Program-made: the position numbers and the translations under genes
The notes under the pieces: model-generated
What the model was told of the DNA's origin: nothing
What the model saw: only the letters and a program-made list of their open reading frames with translations
Database searches by the model: none
In this document: positions 1-11,830 of the stretch, in pieces
Layout of the letters: every line of letters begins with the position of its first letter
Position numbering within the stretch: the first letter of the stretch is position 1
Source: Pelecanus crispus
Lineage: Eukaryota; Chordata; Aves; Pelecaniformes; Pelecanidae
DNA: 64,000 nt
Assembly (NCBI RefSeq): GCF_030463565.1
Contig: NC_134643.1
Span: 16,443,606-16,507,605 of the forward strand
Reading direction: 5' to 3'

Positions 1-660
1 TCTCTTCCTATAGATGCCAAGCATTTTCTGTGATTTTAAGAGTGGGTTTGGGGGTATTTTTTGGACTTAATACAGTGGAAATACTAGTAAACAAAATGGA
101 AATTTAATAAAATGTGGGCTTGATTTTTGAAAGTGCTTAGCATTGATGGTTCCATCTGGCATTAAGAAGACCCATAGTAGCACAGCACCTTTGAAAATCA
201 AGTCCTTTAACACAGCATTTCCTTAAAGAGTAGATTTCAAAAAACCCACGTGATGAACTTGTTAAACCAGCTTCTGTTCTTCAAAAAGGTTACAACTTTT
301 CTGGAAAGACTGTTAGTTTGAATGTGATATGTTGAAAGTATTAGTGCACACAAAGTGTTTATATGTATTAATACAGAAGATATACAGTAGATATTACTTT
401 CTGACTATTACAGTTGTCATGATTTTACGTTGCATTTATCACAGATGTAGTGAACCACAAGAATAATCGTAAGACAAAGCATGACAATGCGTTTTGTGTA
501 ACGCTCATGACCCGAATCTGATTTTTGACATTTTGTAATTTGTTTTAAGGTCCTCTTTGTTTAATATGTCATGTTTCAGCACGACATTGTAATATCTTAT
601 GCAATTTAGAGGACTTGTATATTTTTGCAATAAACTGCATTTTTTATTAGTTACATGTAT
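1..660 (+). other. PRKAR2B: Probable 3' UTR end of PRKAR2B
   Basis: No open frame is present. The stretch is AT-rich, UTR-like sequence that ends with a canonical AATAAA near 629, followed by a T-rich segment. PRKAR2B (regulatory subunit RII-beta of cAMP-dependent protein kinase) lies immediately upstream of HBP1, in the same orientation, in other amniotes. The name is therefore an inference from gene order. What the sequence shows directly is only the polyadenylation signal and the lack of coding potential. The cleavage site would be near 645-660. Confidence 0.5.
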
Positions 661-3600
661 TCTGTACAGTCTAGAGTGAGGACAGCTGACGAATTAACCT
701 TAATGCTTTAAAAGCAAAGGCATAGGTTGTTGTCATGTTCTACCTAATCATACATAACCTATATTGTTTTCCTTCTCCCTTGTTTTATATTTATGCATTT
801 TGTCTTCTCTGTGCTTGTTCTCTAGTTAATTTTTTGTTTAGACCTCACCTTTTTTATCTGTTAAATCTTTTACCTATTTCAAATGAAATGATCTCTGTAT
901 ATCTCTCTTCTTGCAGTCTAATCTTAGCTATCAAAGACCGAATTCAATTACTGAAGTGATTGATATTGAAAGCCATGCTAAACTAAGCTCGTACTTGAAA
1001 AATCCTTATCAGGAAGTACAAAAATATTTTTAATTTGAAAGATCAATACTTCAAAAGTTTTGCACAAGTCTGGAAAGTGTGTCATTGTTGAAGCTAATGT
1101 GTCCTGCTTTCAAAAACCTGTGGGTCATTATAAAATAATATCTTTTTAGCCATAATAGCATGGGATACCTTCTAAGACTGAGGAGAGAGAATAGCATCTT
1201 AATTAGGAGCACAGGGCTCATTGCTTACAAGGGTCTGTGACTGGAAATTTCAGGCACAGTCCAATTTTAATACTGCTTACTGACCTATCTGTTGATGTAT
1301 GTGGAAAGCTAGTGCACATAACAGCGATTGGCAGTAGTTCTGCCAGAATGATGTCACAAGAATTGTAGGAAGGCTGCTTGTGCCCTGTTTCAAACACCTG
1401 AATTATAACATCTTTCCTTCTTAGATAATGACTTTTCTAATGCCATATATTTGTGTATGTTGATGTAATTATTATCCTATAGTTAGTGATATGTTCTGTC
1501 AATTTATATAATCATACCTGCATATGAAATTATGATTATATAATATGATAACAATATATAATTTATATCATACAGTATGGTATAAATTATAAGTCAGATT
1601 CCTAACAAAATACAATCTGAGCAAAATTTACAAATGTCTTTTTTTTACCTAGAAACCTGGTAAGAATAATTGCAGATATGATAACTTGCCTTTGTACTTT
1701 TGATTTATGGAAAAAAGAGAAGCCTGTTATACTAGAAGGAAATATCAGGTAACCAAAATCTACACTCTTGTCATTCTGTATGCTTAATCTCTAAAAGCTA
1801 CCTATATTTTGCACTAGCTTGATGTGATTAAGAAAAATGCTAGAAATCTCTTGTATGGCAGTAAACTACAATCAAGGCTATAAATGCCAGTCACGATATT
1901 TTCAATATTGTTGGTTATATTTAAAGTTTCCTTACAATAAACAACACTTTTATATAGAAAAATCTATGTTTATTGATATTGTTGCATTTTAATTCCATTA
2001 TCATAAAGTTAAAAGTGACCTATTTATATTCATTTATTAAAACATTCATAATTCTTAACAATTCCATGTTGATTTTCATAAATGATGTTATGCAGATGCT
2101 CTGTCTACTCAGAACAGATGACATTTTGGTGTGGTAATTGTCATAGCTACTTCGTATTTGATGATTTGTTTGTAGTTTTTAGCTGGCAAAAAGCTGTGGA
2201 GTGACAAATTTAAGATAATCAGAGGCTTTGGATTTTCTGAGCTCTAAAGTACAGCTTCATGTTGCAGCAGTTTTATTGTGCTGCTCTTGGGGACTGGATG
2301 ATTTCTGGAATTTTCTTTGTTGGTGAATTCAGGGGGGTTTAACCAACAGTAATAAATTGTTGCTTTGTAAGTTTCGTCCAAATCATTATATCCTTCATCA
2401 GTCAGCACTTGGGATTTTTTCTGAATCTATTCATATGTACACTTCAAACATGCCAGTCTTTGTGTCATAAATGTGGCCAGTGTTCACTGTAAGAAGGAAA
2501 TCATACCAAGTCACTGATTTTTAATGACCTTTCAAAAAAAGGTAGATACTTCTAATAATTTTAAACAATACTATGTCACGTTTACCTTATGAGACTGTGT
2601 CCATACTTGGATTACCTGATGCTTCTGTTATTAAAGATTTTTATCGTCCTTGTTTGTAGTCAGGTCGCTAAAGGAATGGGACTTTGGCAATTACTTGGCA
2701 CGTACGTGTGTGTTTGTTTCTCTCCTCTCTCCCCAACCTCCCCAGTGATTTATAGTTCTGGAGATGATTTAAATTAATTTGACAGATGGCTAAGTTCTAA
2801 AGAGGAAAAAAAAACCACCACCAACAAAAAAAAAACCTCCAATGAATTTGTTGAAAATATGTCCTGCTGGGTGAGGAGAGAAGAGTTTGAGAGAAATCCT
2901 GTACGAGAAGGGCATTCATGGGTTCACGTTACCAAGCAAAAGAGAATCCACATGGCAGCAAATGTTTACAAATGCCTTAACCATGGGAAAAAATTTCGAC
3001 CACAGCCCCCAGTCCATCACAAGACACAAGCACTGAGGAAACCAAGCTTCCTATTGCTGATGCCATCACTTTTTAAATGTCATTTGTTTGTGCTTCATGA
3101 GATTTCATTCAAGTTCATCTGGAATAAACACTTCTGAAATCATTCCCTTCTCGATATCCTGTTTGAGGTCCAGAAGTGACTGATTGTGGAAGTCTTGGGG
3201 TAAAGCTGTGAAGAGCATTGTGAAACTATCTACAAACCTAAACCACTGTCACTCCATCTTCTTTCCTCGTGTCTTTTGTATTCAGTAAAGACTATTCTGT
3301 TCCTTGCTGGAATGGTGGGTTTCGTTGTTTTGGTTTGGTTTTGGTGTTTTTGTTTTGTTTGAAATGTTTTGTGCTTTAAGCTTTCTATAAGGTGACTCTG
3401 GGATCAGTTACATCATGATTTGTGTCATTTTGTAGTTTATGACACACTTTCCATGGCAAGCATTATTGTTTTTCAATATCAAGAGTTCCCAGATGGGCAA
3501 AATCAGTATCTGCTGGTCATCCTTCACACACCTGGCACATCAAATTCCTAGTTGTCTTTTTTCAGATGATTGCTGCCTGTGATAGCTTTTGCTGAACGAA

Positions 3601-6600
3601 GTGCTTTGCTGAAAGTCAGTTTGCCACAGCATGGGCATTCTTACATGCTCTTGCTAAAGTTTTTATGTTAGTTCAAAGCTCTTTTTATCCATTCATACAT
3701 GTGATGGTTAGAGGTGTGTATTTTTTTCGGAGTTTCTAACTGTGCCTGTAGTCCTCTAATAAGTATTACTGCAGTTTTCTCTGGGAGGAATTGCCTCTTT
3801 GTATGCTGAGTATGTACAGATCTGTGCTGTTGACTGTCTTACAAAATTCAGGATAATTTTCAAATAATTCTGAGAGTTGGATTTCCTTCAGATATATACC
3901 AAGGCTGTTCCCAAGTTCTTAATCTGCTTTTTGTCTCAGAAAGATGCTTTAACAGGCTGGACACTCTCACTTCGTGGACCGAAGGGAAGCTGAATAATGT
4001 TGCTAAGTTATGAAAAGCCCAAAGAAAATTACATTTTAACATTGTCTCTTCCTTCACCCCATTTCTCTCTTTCTCCCTAAATTATCGTTATTCTGAGAGC
4101 CAGGTGAAGAGACAGTGGCAGTAGGGGGATGTAAGGCAAGTGGAGTGACTGGCTGTGTCCATGCTGAGATGCAGTCATCTGGTTGACGGGCCAGTGACTC
4201 CCTTCCTCACGCCCTTGTCCTGTCCCTGTCCCTTCTGCGATGGCAAATCAAGCTGAGCTGGAGTGCAGTAATGGTGTTGCCATGGCTGTGTGAATACCAT
4301 GGGTAGGGTTGTGTTTCTTCCTTAGAACTGGTAGAGGTATATGTATGCATGGGGGAATGGGGAAGAGAGATGGGCCAAACTGTTTCATAAAAGAAACTGT
4401 GCCCAGTCAAAACCATGTGAAAAACTCTGACACTAGGTTATACTAGGCCATTTTGACACCATCTGCTGACTCAGCCTTTTTAAATTGAGGTAAATAAAAT
4501 TAGGACAGCCTAAAAATAGCATCATGGCATGGTATGAATACCTTGTCCTTTCTTCTTTGAGAGTATTGAATTTTTTCAGCTGAGCAGCTATGAAGTTTTG
4601 GGAAAGGATAATGCTCTGTGCAGGTCTCTCTGTGGAGGACTAATTCCCTGGCAGCCGAGTAAGCCTCTGGGACCTGCTCCCCCACATCTGTGAAGATGCT
4701 GGAAACTCAGTTCTGATAAATGTCTTATTTGGAAAAAGCCATCCAACTTATCACCAAGCTATATCTTCTTTTTCTCTTTGTTGCTTTGTCCTTGTGGAGT
4801 CACGTGGTGTGACGAACTTAAGCAACTGTATCTTCACTGTACCTTTAGTTTTTGGCTGCATCTGTATGGTTACATCCATAGTAGGAAATTTTATGTGCCT
4901 GAGACTATTTGCTAGTACTGAGGTGTTGAATGGCCAACAGTCATACTATTTTCCAGTATTTGTGTGGGCTCATTTATAAGCTGTCTTATAAGCTTTTTTC
5001 CTGGCTTTCCGTATGCTGTGGCCATACACAGATGGCCAACTGAGAATAGTCCTTGGCCTATGGTAGCTCCCAAACCATATATGAAAATTATTTGCTATTG
5101 GCCCACACAACTACTATGCCAGGGCTATTCTAAAAAAATTTAGACTACAGATGATTGTATTCCAGTGCTCAGGAACACTCCCTGGCATTTTAATTTACCA
5201 ACCAGCACAGAGGGAACCTACAGATCATCTGTAGTCTCTTCTTGACTTGTTTTTCTTCAAGCTTTGAGCTGGGATAGAGGGTTTTCTTATTTATCACTCT
5301 TCTGGATTGCTTCTTGATATGTCAGGTCTTTCTTTTTTCCTGATAGTATTGTCATTTTGTCTTGCTCTGCCTTTGTAGGTGATAAAAGTTGAGTTAAAAC
5401 TGGAATCTGTGCCATGATGACATGAAGTAAATTTCTCCTTAATTCCTGACCTGTCTTGGTAGAAAAAAAACCCCAAAACTCTGGCCTGTTACTTGTTCTG
5501 TTTCTTGAACACTTTACTTGAACGACTTGATACCAACTTGAACCACTGCAGGAGGCAAGTGAAGTTTCCCTTCTAGCACTCAAGAAAAAAAGATCTTTCC
5601 TGGGAGCAACAAGTCCTCTGTTCCTCTGCTCTGCGTTCGCAACAGCATCCTCTGTGAGGAGATTAAAGAGGTGACATACAGGGGTGGCATGCCTAGAGTT
5701 GTTGTTGGGAAGGTGGAGAAAGCCAACCACCACTGCAGCTAGCCACAAAAGGCTGTGAGAAGAGGGAAAGAGTAGGAAAAGCTTTAGGAGATACAGAAGT
5801 TATTGTGAAAAGAGAAAACTCATGTGAGAGGGTCTGGCAGAATGGCTGCAGAACAGAGGCTGCTGCCTTGGGTAGAAGTGGAAGCTCTGGTGAGCAGGGT
5901 TGCTCCGCTGTCTGGAGAGTAGTTAATTACTGAGGGTGGATGTCTACATGTGGATGTTAAAGCTCCTGTAGCAAAATTAAAATAATGATATGCTGTATTT
6001 CAGAGGTAGCAGTAGCAGCTGTGTCGTAAGGGCAGGACAGGACATTGGCTTTGGACAGCAGAGATTAAAAGTAGAGATAGGCACAAACCCAGTATATAAT
6101 ATATCTTTTACTAATATCACCTTGACTGTAATATTATGCATTTTTAAAATCTACCTTGTGGTTTCTTAACTTTGTGGCTGGCAATTTTAAGAGCTAAATA
6201 GCTAGGATGTGAATTTATCTGTATCTTTATATTCTGTTTGTGTAGTTTCTCCTGCTTATTTTGTGCGTCTTGGTAGCCATCCATAATGTGACAAGAACTC
6301 ACAACTAACACTTCCCAATCCCCCACCTTATTTCCTACCTCTCTTACAACAGGAGAAGCAACTGAATCAGCAAAGCTACCAAAAATGTCTGTTACACAGT
6401 ATTGATTCATTCTCTGAGCATCCATTCATTTTGGGCATGGAGTAAGGCGAGGTAGGGTGTGTGGAGGGGGAGTAATGATTTAATTAGAGACTAGACATAC
6501 AGAGCAGGGAGTATGGCATTGACATAGTCTTAATTCTGACATTTAGAAGATACATATTTGACTTCAACCAAGGAGGGTAGTAAGTAAGCTTTGATGCAAT

Positions 6601-8845
6601 TTTACGTGTCCTGCTGCCATCTACTGCGTGGACTGCCTGTGCTTCTACTCATTTTCTCCTACATCCTCACTGAGTAATAATTTACTGTACGCAAAGGAGA
6701 AAAGGTAGATTTGAAAATAAGAAAGCTGTTACATGTCTGGTTTTAGAATCTCAAAACAATTCAGACACTCATCTTTACAAGATTTTAATCTCAGTCCTGG
6801 GTAGGTTTCATATTTTTGTGCTTTTCTGGGTATGTCATAGATGGTAAGTGTGATATCAAGGCTCTAATTCAGCAGTGGTATTTACTTGTCTAGACCTGTA
6901 TCTGGAATCTGGGCCAGTGGACCTCGGAGGACTGGGCTTCACACCTAACACGCATAAGCTTTTGTAGAGACCTGTGAACCTTTACGGCAAATAGATTTAA
7001 CATTTTGTTTGGGAAAAACGCTTTTCCTTTTGGGTAGAAAAAGTACGTAGTGGGGTGGAAATGTACTCCATAACAAGGTAGGAACCTTTAGGCCAACAGT
7101 CTTTTTCTGAAGAATCTGATGGGGCTTGGGACAGCATTTCATATCCTCTGTAGCTGTGTGATCCAGCCTCCGCGCTCTCCACCTTCTACGCTGCGGCAGA
7201 CGGAGCTTTCGGAGGACTAAACTGTGAGTTTTACCTTGCAAGTGGCTGTACCACCAGCAGAGTAGCCTATTTGCAGAATGGAGACATCTGCATATGCGGG
7301 CCTTCTGCCAGGCCTCAATCTGGAAATGCAGGGTCCGCAGTAAAATTCGTTAAAACCCCAAGAAGCTTGGCTCTCTCTCCAAAGAGCCTAAAGGCTGTTT
7401 AGATGTATAAGGGAGATCAAAAGAGAAAGGGGAAGGGGAGGAAGGAACGCAGCTTTGAAGTTAATTTTATTGTGGAGTGGTGTAAAAAAGATGATTCCTT
7501 GTTTACCAGTTTTCAATTTATTAAAAAAATTATTTTACAGAGAGGATGCCATGAAAGCTTTCTTATATAGAGATGTATTAGTTATTTAGGAAAAGCCTGA
7601 ATTCTAAATATAGGAAAGAAACTGAGCTTGTGGGATGTAGGGTCAGATGGCTGATATTATAATAAGCTGTCTAGGTGCTTAATAGTTTAAGCTCAACATT
7701 AATTTTCAGATTTTTCCAGGAGGCATTTGTTCAAGTAACTCTTGTATTTTTAAAGTGGGAAAATGATCTGTAAAGGGTTGTTTTGTTAAGTGATTAAGCA
7801 CAGAAGATTTTTAGTTAAATTCCATGGGATTGTTTTTTCTACTTTTTTTTTTTAGCTAAATTTGCACAGATAGGTATAAAAAAAAGTAATTTCCAATTCA
7901 CACTGCAGAAGATACTGCATGTTTTTGAAAGTAATGTCTCTCTCCAAATAATGCCTACAGATGGCAATGACTTTACTAACAAGCAAACTATTACTTCTTA
8001 GAAAAGCCAAATCTTAAACCGATATGCCAATGACATCTCCATACCAAGTGTGTTTTGATGGCCAAGTACAATTTCGGGGTGTGTGATTTGACTTTTTTTT
8101 TTTTTTTTTCCTTTTCAATTGCATTACTCTTGTAGACCTGTGGAAACAATAAACCCAGCATTCCCTCTAGTGGCCACTAACAGCATGTTTCATGGGACAC
8201 AAAGCTTGGAGAGAACTCTAAATACGGAACCATTTCTGTTTAAATTGTAATAGTTAACCTTTTTTTTTTTTTTTTTGGTTATTTTCTCGCACAGCTATGT
8301 TAGTGTGCCTGAAAGTCGGAACTGTTGTAGATACCAAATTACGACAAAAGCTCTTGATACAGGATTTAGGACACGTTCACATGATTAGGACGATGTTGAA
8401 AACAGGATAAGGAAGAAAGGCTTTTCTTGGAAAAATGCCAACGGTTGCAAAAGCTTGAAACTCTCCACCAGTTTCTAAAATCCCATTGATTATTTCCGAA
8501 TTGTGCGTGTATTCGCCTTGTACAGGATCACGCGCAGTAGCGTATTTTATGATGAGATTGGGCCTCGGGGGATCAGGCGGCCATTCTTAACCTCTGCCGT
8601 CTCCCGGAGTTACTGCGTAAGCGGGCAAATCTCGTAGCCGCTGTTCTCTCATCTCTCTCTCAGGGCCACAGAAGTAACGTCGAACCAAACCAGGCTGTTA
8701 TTTTGGCAGTACATGTATGGGAACGCCTGGGAGACGCTAGTGGGCTAATAAACCTGCATGGATTTAAAGAAAAAAAATATATTTTTTTCCCCAGCACTGT
8801 GTATTTTGGACCTAAGCTACCACTAAGGTCTTAATAATGAAACGA
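661..8845. other. Intergenic region between PRKAR2B and HBP1
   Basis: About 8.2 kb of AT-rich DNA with no recognisable exon on either strand. It contains an AT-rich self-complementary stretch near 1500-1600, a short zinc-finger-like reading frame near 2935-3010, a GTTTT-rich run near 3318-3360 and poly-T runs near 8091-8110 and 8254-8276. The open frames here, including a 153-codon one on the - strand at 5287-5748, show no domain that I recognise. Distal regulatory elements of HBP1 could be present but cannot be identified by eye. Confidence 0.6.
2859..3137 (+). pseudogene. Possible decayed C2H2 zinc-finger fragment
   Basis: One 92-codon frame contains KRIHMAANVYKCLNHGKKF, which resembles the linker and start of a C2H2 finger (H...H-linker-Y-K-C-x-x-C-G-K-x-F). 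The second zinc-binding cysteine is replaced by histidine, and the downstream histidine spacing (V-H-H) is irregular. No second finger, KRAB or SCAN domain is visible. It may be a relic of a zinc-finger gene or a chance resemblance, so confidence is low. Confidence 0.2.
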
Positions 8846-9329
8846 AACTGAGGGAAGAGGCCGGAGCGGAGGCCGAGCGCCGCTGCTGACTCATTCCCTG
8901 ACCTTTAGCAACTTCCTTTAACCTCTGCGCGCCGCGGGCTTTATTTGGTGAAATGCGAGCGGCGCCCGTTTCGTCACAGCCTTCCGGAGCGCTAATTAAG
9001 GCTGCTAGGTCACGAAAGGCACCGGGCACCCCCGGGGATCGTTCCAGGCGGGCCCAACCCAGAGCCCGGGCCCCTTTCCCCGCCGCCATCTCGGGGCCGG
9101 GACGGGCCCGCGCCTCGCCCGGCCCGCCGGAGCTGCGGGAGCCCGGGGAGGCCGCTCCTCCGCTGCCTCCCCCGCAGCGGCAGCAGCACCAGCGCCCCTC
9201 CGCGCTGGGGTTTGCTGGGGGGCCGGCGGCCCCGGCGGGCGGCCCCACGGCGCAGGGCCCTGGCGGCCAGAGGCGCGGCTCCACGTGTCCCTCGGTCTCT
9301 TGTTTACTATCGGCCGAGCGCCGCGCGGG

Positions 9330-9348
9330 GCATCCTGGGGGCTGTCGT
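9330..9348 (-). promoter_or_regulatory. ZNF143 (SBS)-like site, inverted copy
   Basis: Read on the - strand this is ACGACAGCCCCCAGGATGC. It fits the ACTACAnnTCCCAGnATGC consensus bound by ZNF143 and often shared with THAP11/HCFC1 at most positions. It faces the + strand copy at 9389 across about 40 bp. Confidence 0.55.
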
Positions 9349-9388
9349 CTTATCGCGTCCCGGGCGGCGGGCGGCGGCGGCGGCGAAG

Positions 9389-9407
9389 ACTACAGCTCCC
9401 AGAATGC
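9389..9407 (+). promoter_or_regulatory. ZNF143 (SBS) site, perfect core
   Basis: ACTACAGCTCCCAGAATGC matches every fixed position of the ACTACAnnTCCCAGnATGC element. This element marks many CpG-island promoters, including bidirectional ones. It lies about 300 bp upstream of the exon 1 donor, a typical position just upstream of transcription starts. Confidence 0.75.
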
Positions 9408-9434
9408 CCCTCGGCCAGCCGGCGGAGGCATTGG

Positions 9435-9439
9435 CCAAT
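9435..9439 (+). promoter_or_regulatory. CCAAT box
   Basis: The context TTGGCCAATCGG is a strong NF-Y type CCAAT box. A second lies at 9549-9553 (AGCCAATGG). They are spaced about 114 bp apart, just upstream of the predicted first exon. Confidence 0.6.
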
Positions 9440-9548
9440 CGGGGCGCTGTTGCGACGTGATTGATGTGCAGCGCGGTGCAATCCGCTGCGCAGGAGAGTC
9501 AAAACATGTCCGCCCTCCGGGCGGATTCTTGATAGGCAGGCCAGATAG

Positions 9549-9553
9549 CCAAT
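9549..9553 (+). promoter_or_regulatory. CCAAT box
   Basis: AGCCAATGG is an NF-Y type site about 150 bp upstream of the exon 1 donor. It is likely part of the proximal HBP1 promoter. Confidence 0.55.
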
Positions 9554-9599
9554 GGAAAGCGGCTTCGGCTTGAGCAACGTCGTCTTCGACCACTCGGCA

Positions 9600-9703
9600 A
9601 CAGAACACCACCAGGCTCGGGCGGGACTCCGTTGTGGGGAGGAGGCGGCGGGGGGGGGGGGGCGGGGGAAGCCGACGGGAATTTGGTAATGGCGACGGGT
9701 TTG
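9600..9703 (+). other. HBP1: HBP1 exon 1 (start approximate)
   Basis: A consensus donor (TTTG|GTAAGTG) follows 9703 inside the CpG island, immediately after an ATG at 9689. The exon is treated as 5' UTR for the standard protein. The five codons ATG GCG ACG GGT TTG (9689-9703) end exactly at the splice site. They are in frame with the HBP1 start if the exon 2 acceptor at 13970 is used, which would add 13 residues. The 5' boundary is not visible; the start given is a guess near the last CCAAT box. Confidence 0.6.
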
Positions 9704-11764
9704 GTAAGTGCTACAAAGTTTGGAGCTGCCGCTTTTGGGGGGCTGCGAGGCCGCGGAGGGGGACGGACGGGGTCCGCCGGGACGGAAGGGAGCGGCGGCG
9801 GCCGCGGGCCGAGCCGAGGAGGCCGTCGCGTCCTGGGTTTTGTCGGCGGCGGGAGCCCGGACTTTGTTTACTGCGCGCCTTCCCTCACCGTCCCGGCGGA
9901 GCCGCCACACTCCCGCACCGCTGGGCTAAAGCCCGCGGGGGCGCCGGCCCCCCTTGGGGCCCTTCAGCCGCGGGGCCGGACCGCGAAAGAAGCGAAGTAG
10001 AGCCGGTGTCCCGCGTCGTGTGTCCCCCTTCCCCCCCCCCCCCTTTTTTTTTTCCCCCCGGGGAGCGACCGCCCGCCCCGGTCTGTCAGAGCGAGGGCGC
10101 TCTGCCGCGCCGCGGGGAGCGGCGGCTGTTGGGGGGGGGGGGGGCGGGGGAGGGGGCACTCGGGGCGGGCGGCTCCGCCCGGGGCGGGCGGCGGGGTCTG
10201 GGGGCGCGCGGGCGGGGGGCGCCCCCGCCGCCTCCCCCCGGCCGGGCTGTTACGCAGTTGTGAATGAATGGGGCCTTGCGCGCATGCGCGCTGCCGGCAG
10301 AAGTTTATAAACAAGGGCCGCGTCCAGGCGGGGGTCATATGACGGGCGGGGGCGGCCGGGGCCGGCGGCGGGCCCGGGGCTGCCCCGCGGGGGGGGGGGG
10401 GGCGGGGAAGGGGCCCCCCTCCGGCCGCCCGCCCCCCCCCTGTCGCCCGCGGGTCACGTCCCGGTCTGCTGTGAATCTCTTCCTTACGTAACCGAAGCCG
10501 TGTTTGTTCTGCGAGGGGCGTTTCCGTGGTGTGGGGAGGGCAGGGCTTCCTCCGCCCCCCCCGGGGAGGGGGGCGGCCTCCGGTGGAGGTGGGTAGAAGC
10601 TGCGGTTCGGCCTGTGTCAGGCTGGAAGGCCGTCTGTGCAAAAACACGGTGAATCACGGCCTGCGCCCCTCCGGGGCTGCGCCTCTGCAGCGGTTTTCTG
10701 GCCCAGCTGTGCGAGTCGGGGCTGTGGAGCGAAGGATCCTTGATCAAAGCAGCTGTGCCAATAAAAGTCCCTGGTGTAGATCCAGTCTTGCCAGTACGTT
10801 GTGTTTTGCTTGGAGAAGCTGCTCTCCGTATTGAACTCCATCCAGCGAACGGCTGCAGGCATAGACCTTGCCTGAGACTTCGGCGGTAGGTTGGGGGAAG
10901 GCAGGCAAATACCAGAAGGAAAACCACGGGAAGCACTTCCACCCAGGCATTCCTGCACGGTGCGGTTTGGGTGGATGCTGCCTGGTTCCTGCTGAACCCC
11001 TTCTCAGCCGCAGTCTTTTATTTACTTTTGTCCCGAATTTATTTTTGTCCCTCAAAAATAGACTGGGTTTAATTTACAAGCTCTTTGTCAATATTGTCGT
11101 TTGTTTTAGCGTGACAAATTGACTTATTTTAAAGCACAAATTCATAAATAAATTCATTTAGCCTCTAAAGAAAATGGCAGTAATTATAGCCCTGTGAAGC
11201 ATACTTCTAGAAAACATCTGTTGCAACAAGTTTTGAACATGAAGTTGATTTAAAAAAAAAAAAAAATCTTTACAAGCTAATTAATGACTATTCCCCTTAA
11301 CGTTCCAAAACATTGAAAGGCTGAGGACAAGAGAAGCACATGATGTCCAAAGCAGGCTTTAAGCAAGTGGAATAAAAAACTTGAAAAGTAAAGTTGGGCA
11401 CTTCTTTTGTTTTTCTTTTTAATTCATCTGTTAGAGGATTTTTTTGGCTTTTGTACACGGGTGGCTTTAGTTTAGAGACATTCTTGTGACTTGGAAGAAC
11501 AACTAATCTCACGAACAAGTATCTTTCTTGTCAGACTAGCGTGTTGTATCTGTACCTTATCTTTGACCTTCAGTGTGTGAGGATACCAGCACAGGTACTT
11601 CCAAATCTTGGCAGCTGGCAGGAAGGAAGGAGAAGGTAACATTCCCCAAATAAGTTAGCTCGTTCATTTTGGCAGGAAAATGGGAAAGGAAGAGAAAAAA
11701 TAGAGGGAAAAACGAGGCAGAAGGGGGGAAAGAAAGTACGTAGACAAGCCAGCAAAACAAGGAG

Positions 11765-11830
11765 TGGCTTTTCAGAGTTGATTACTTGGCTTTTCAGAGT
11801 TGATTACTTGGCTTTTCAGAGTTGATTACG
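11765..11830 (+). repeat. 22-bp tandem repeat, three copies
   Basis: Three head-to-tail copies of a 22-bp unit begin at 11765, 11787 and 11809 (core GGCTTTTCAGAGTTGATTAC). They are identical except for the final base of the last copy. Such near-perfect identity indicates a recent local expansion. Confidence 0.9.

Larger units (their letters stand above)
8850..10600 (+). promoter_or_regulatory. HBP1: CpG-island promoter of HBP1
   Basis: Base composition changes abruptly from AT-rich to very GC- and CpG-rich at about 8.85 kb and back at about 10.6 kb. The island covers the presumed start site, the short first exon (donor at 9703/9704) and the first kilobase of intron 1. It carries two ZNF143-type motifs (9330-9348 and 9389-9407), two CCAAT boxes (9435-9439 and 9549-9553), an NRF1-like palindrome GCGCATGCGC (10280-10289), TTTATAAAC (10304-10312) and TTACGTAA (10484-10491). 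No TATA box is placed correctly for the first exon, as expected for a housekeeping-type island. Apparent long open frames inside it are low-complexity GC artefacts. Confidence 0.85.

Noticed and set aside
5287..5748. 153-codon - strand open frame upstream of HBP1
   Set aside because: No family resemblance, no promoter or polyadenylation context; probably chance.
9634..10647. Several overlapping long open frames on both strands in the CpG island
   Set aside because: They are rich in Gly, Pro, Arg and Ala from GC-rich sequence, overlap each other in several frames, and contain no domain; GC-rich DNA simply has few stops.
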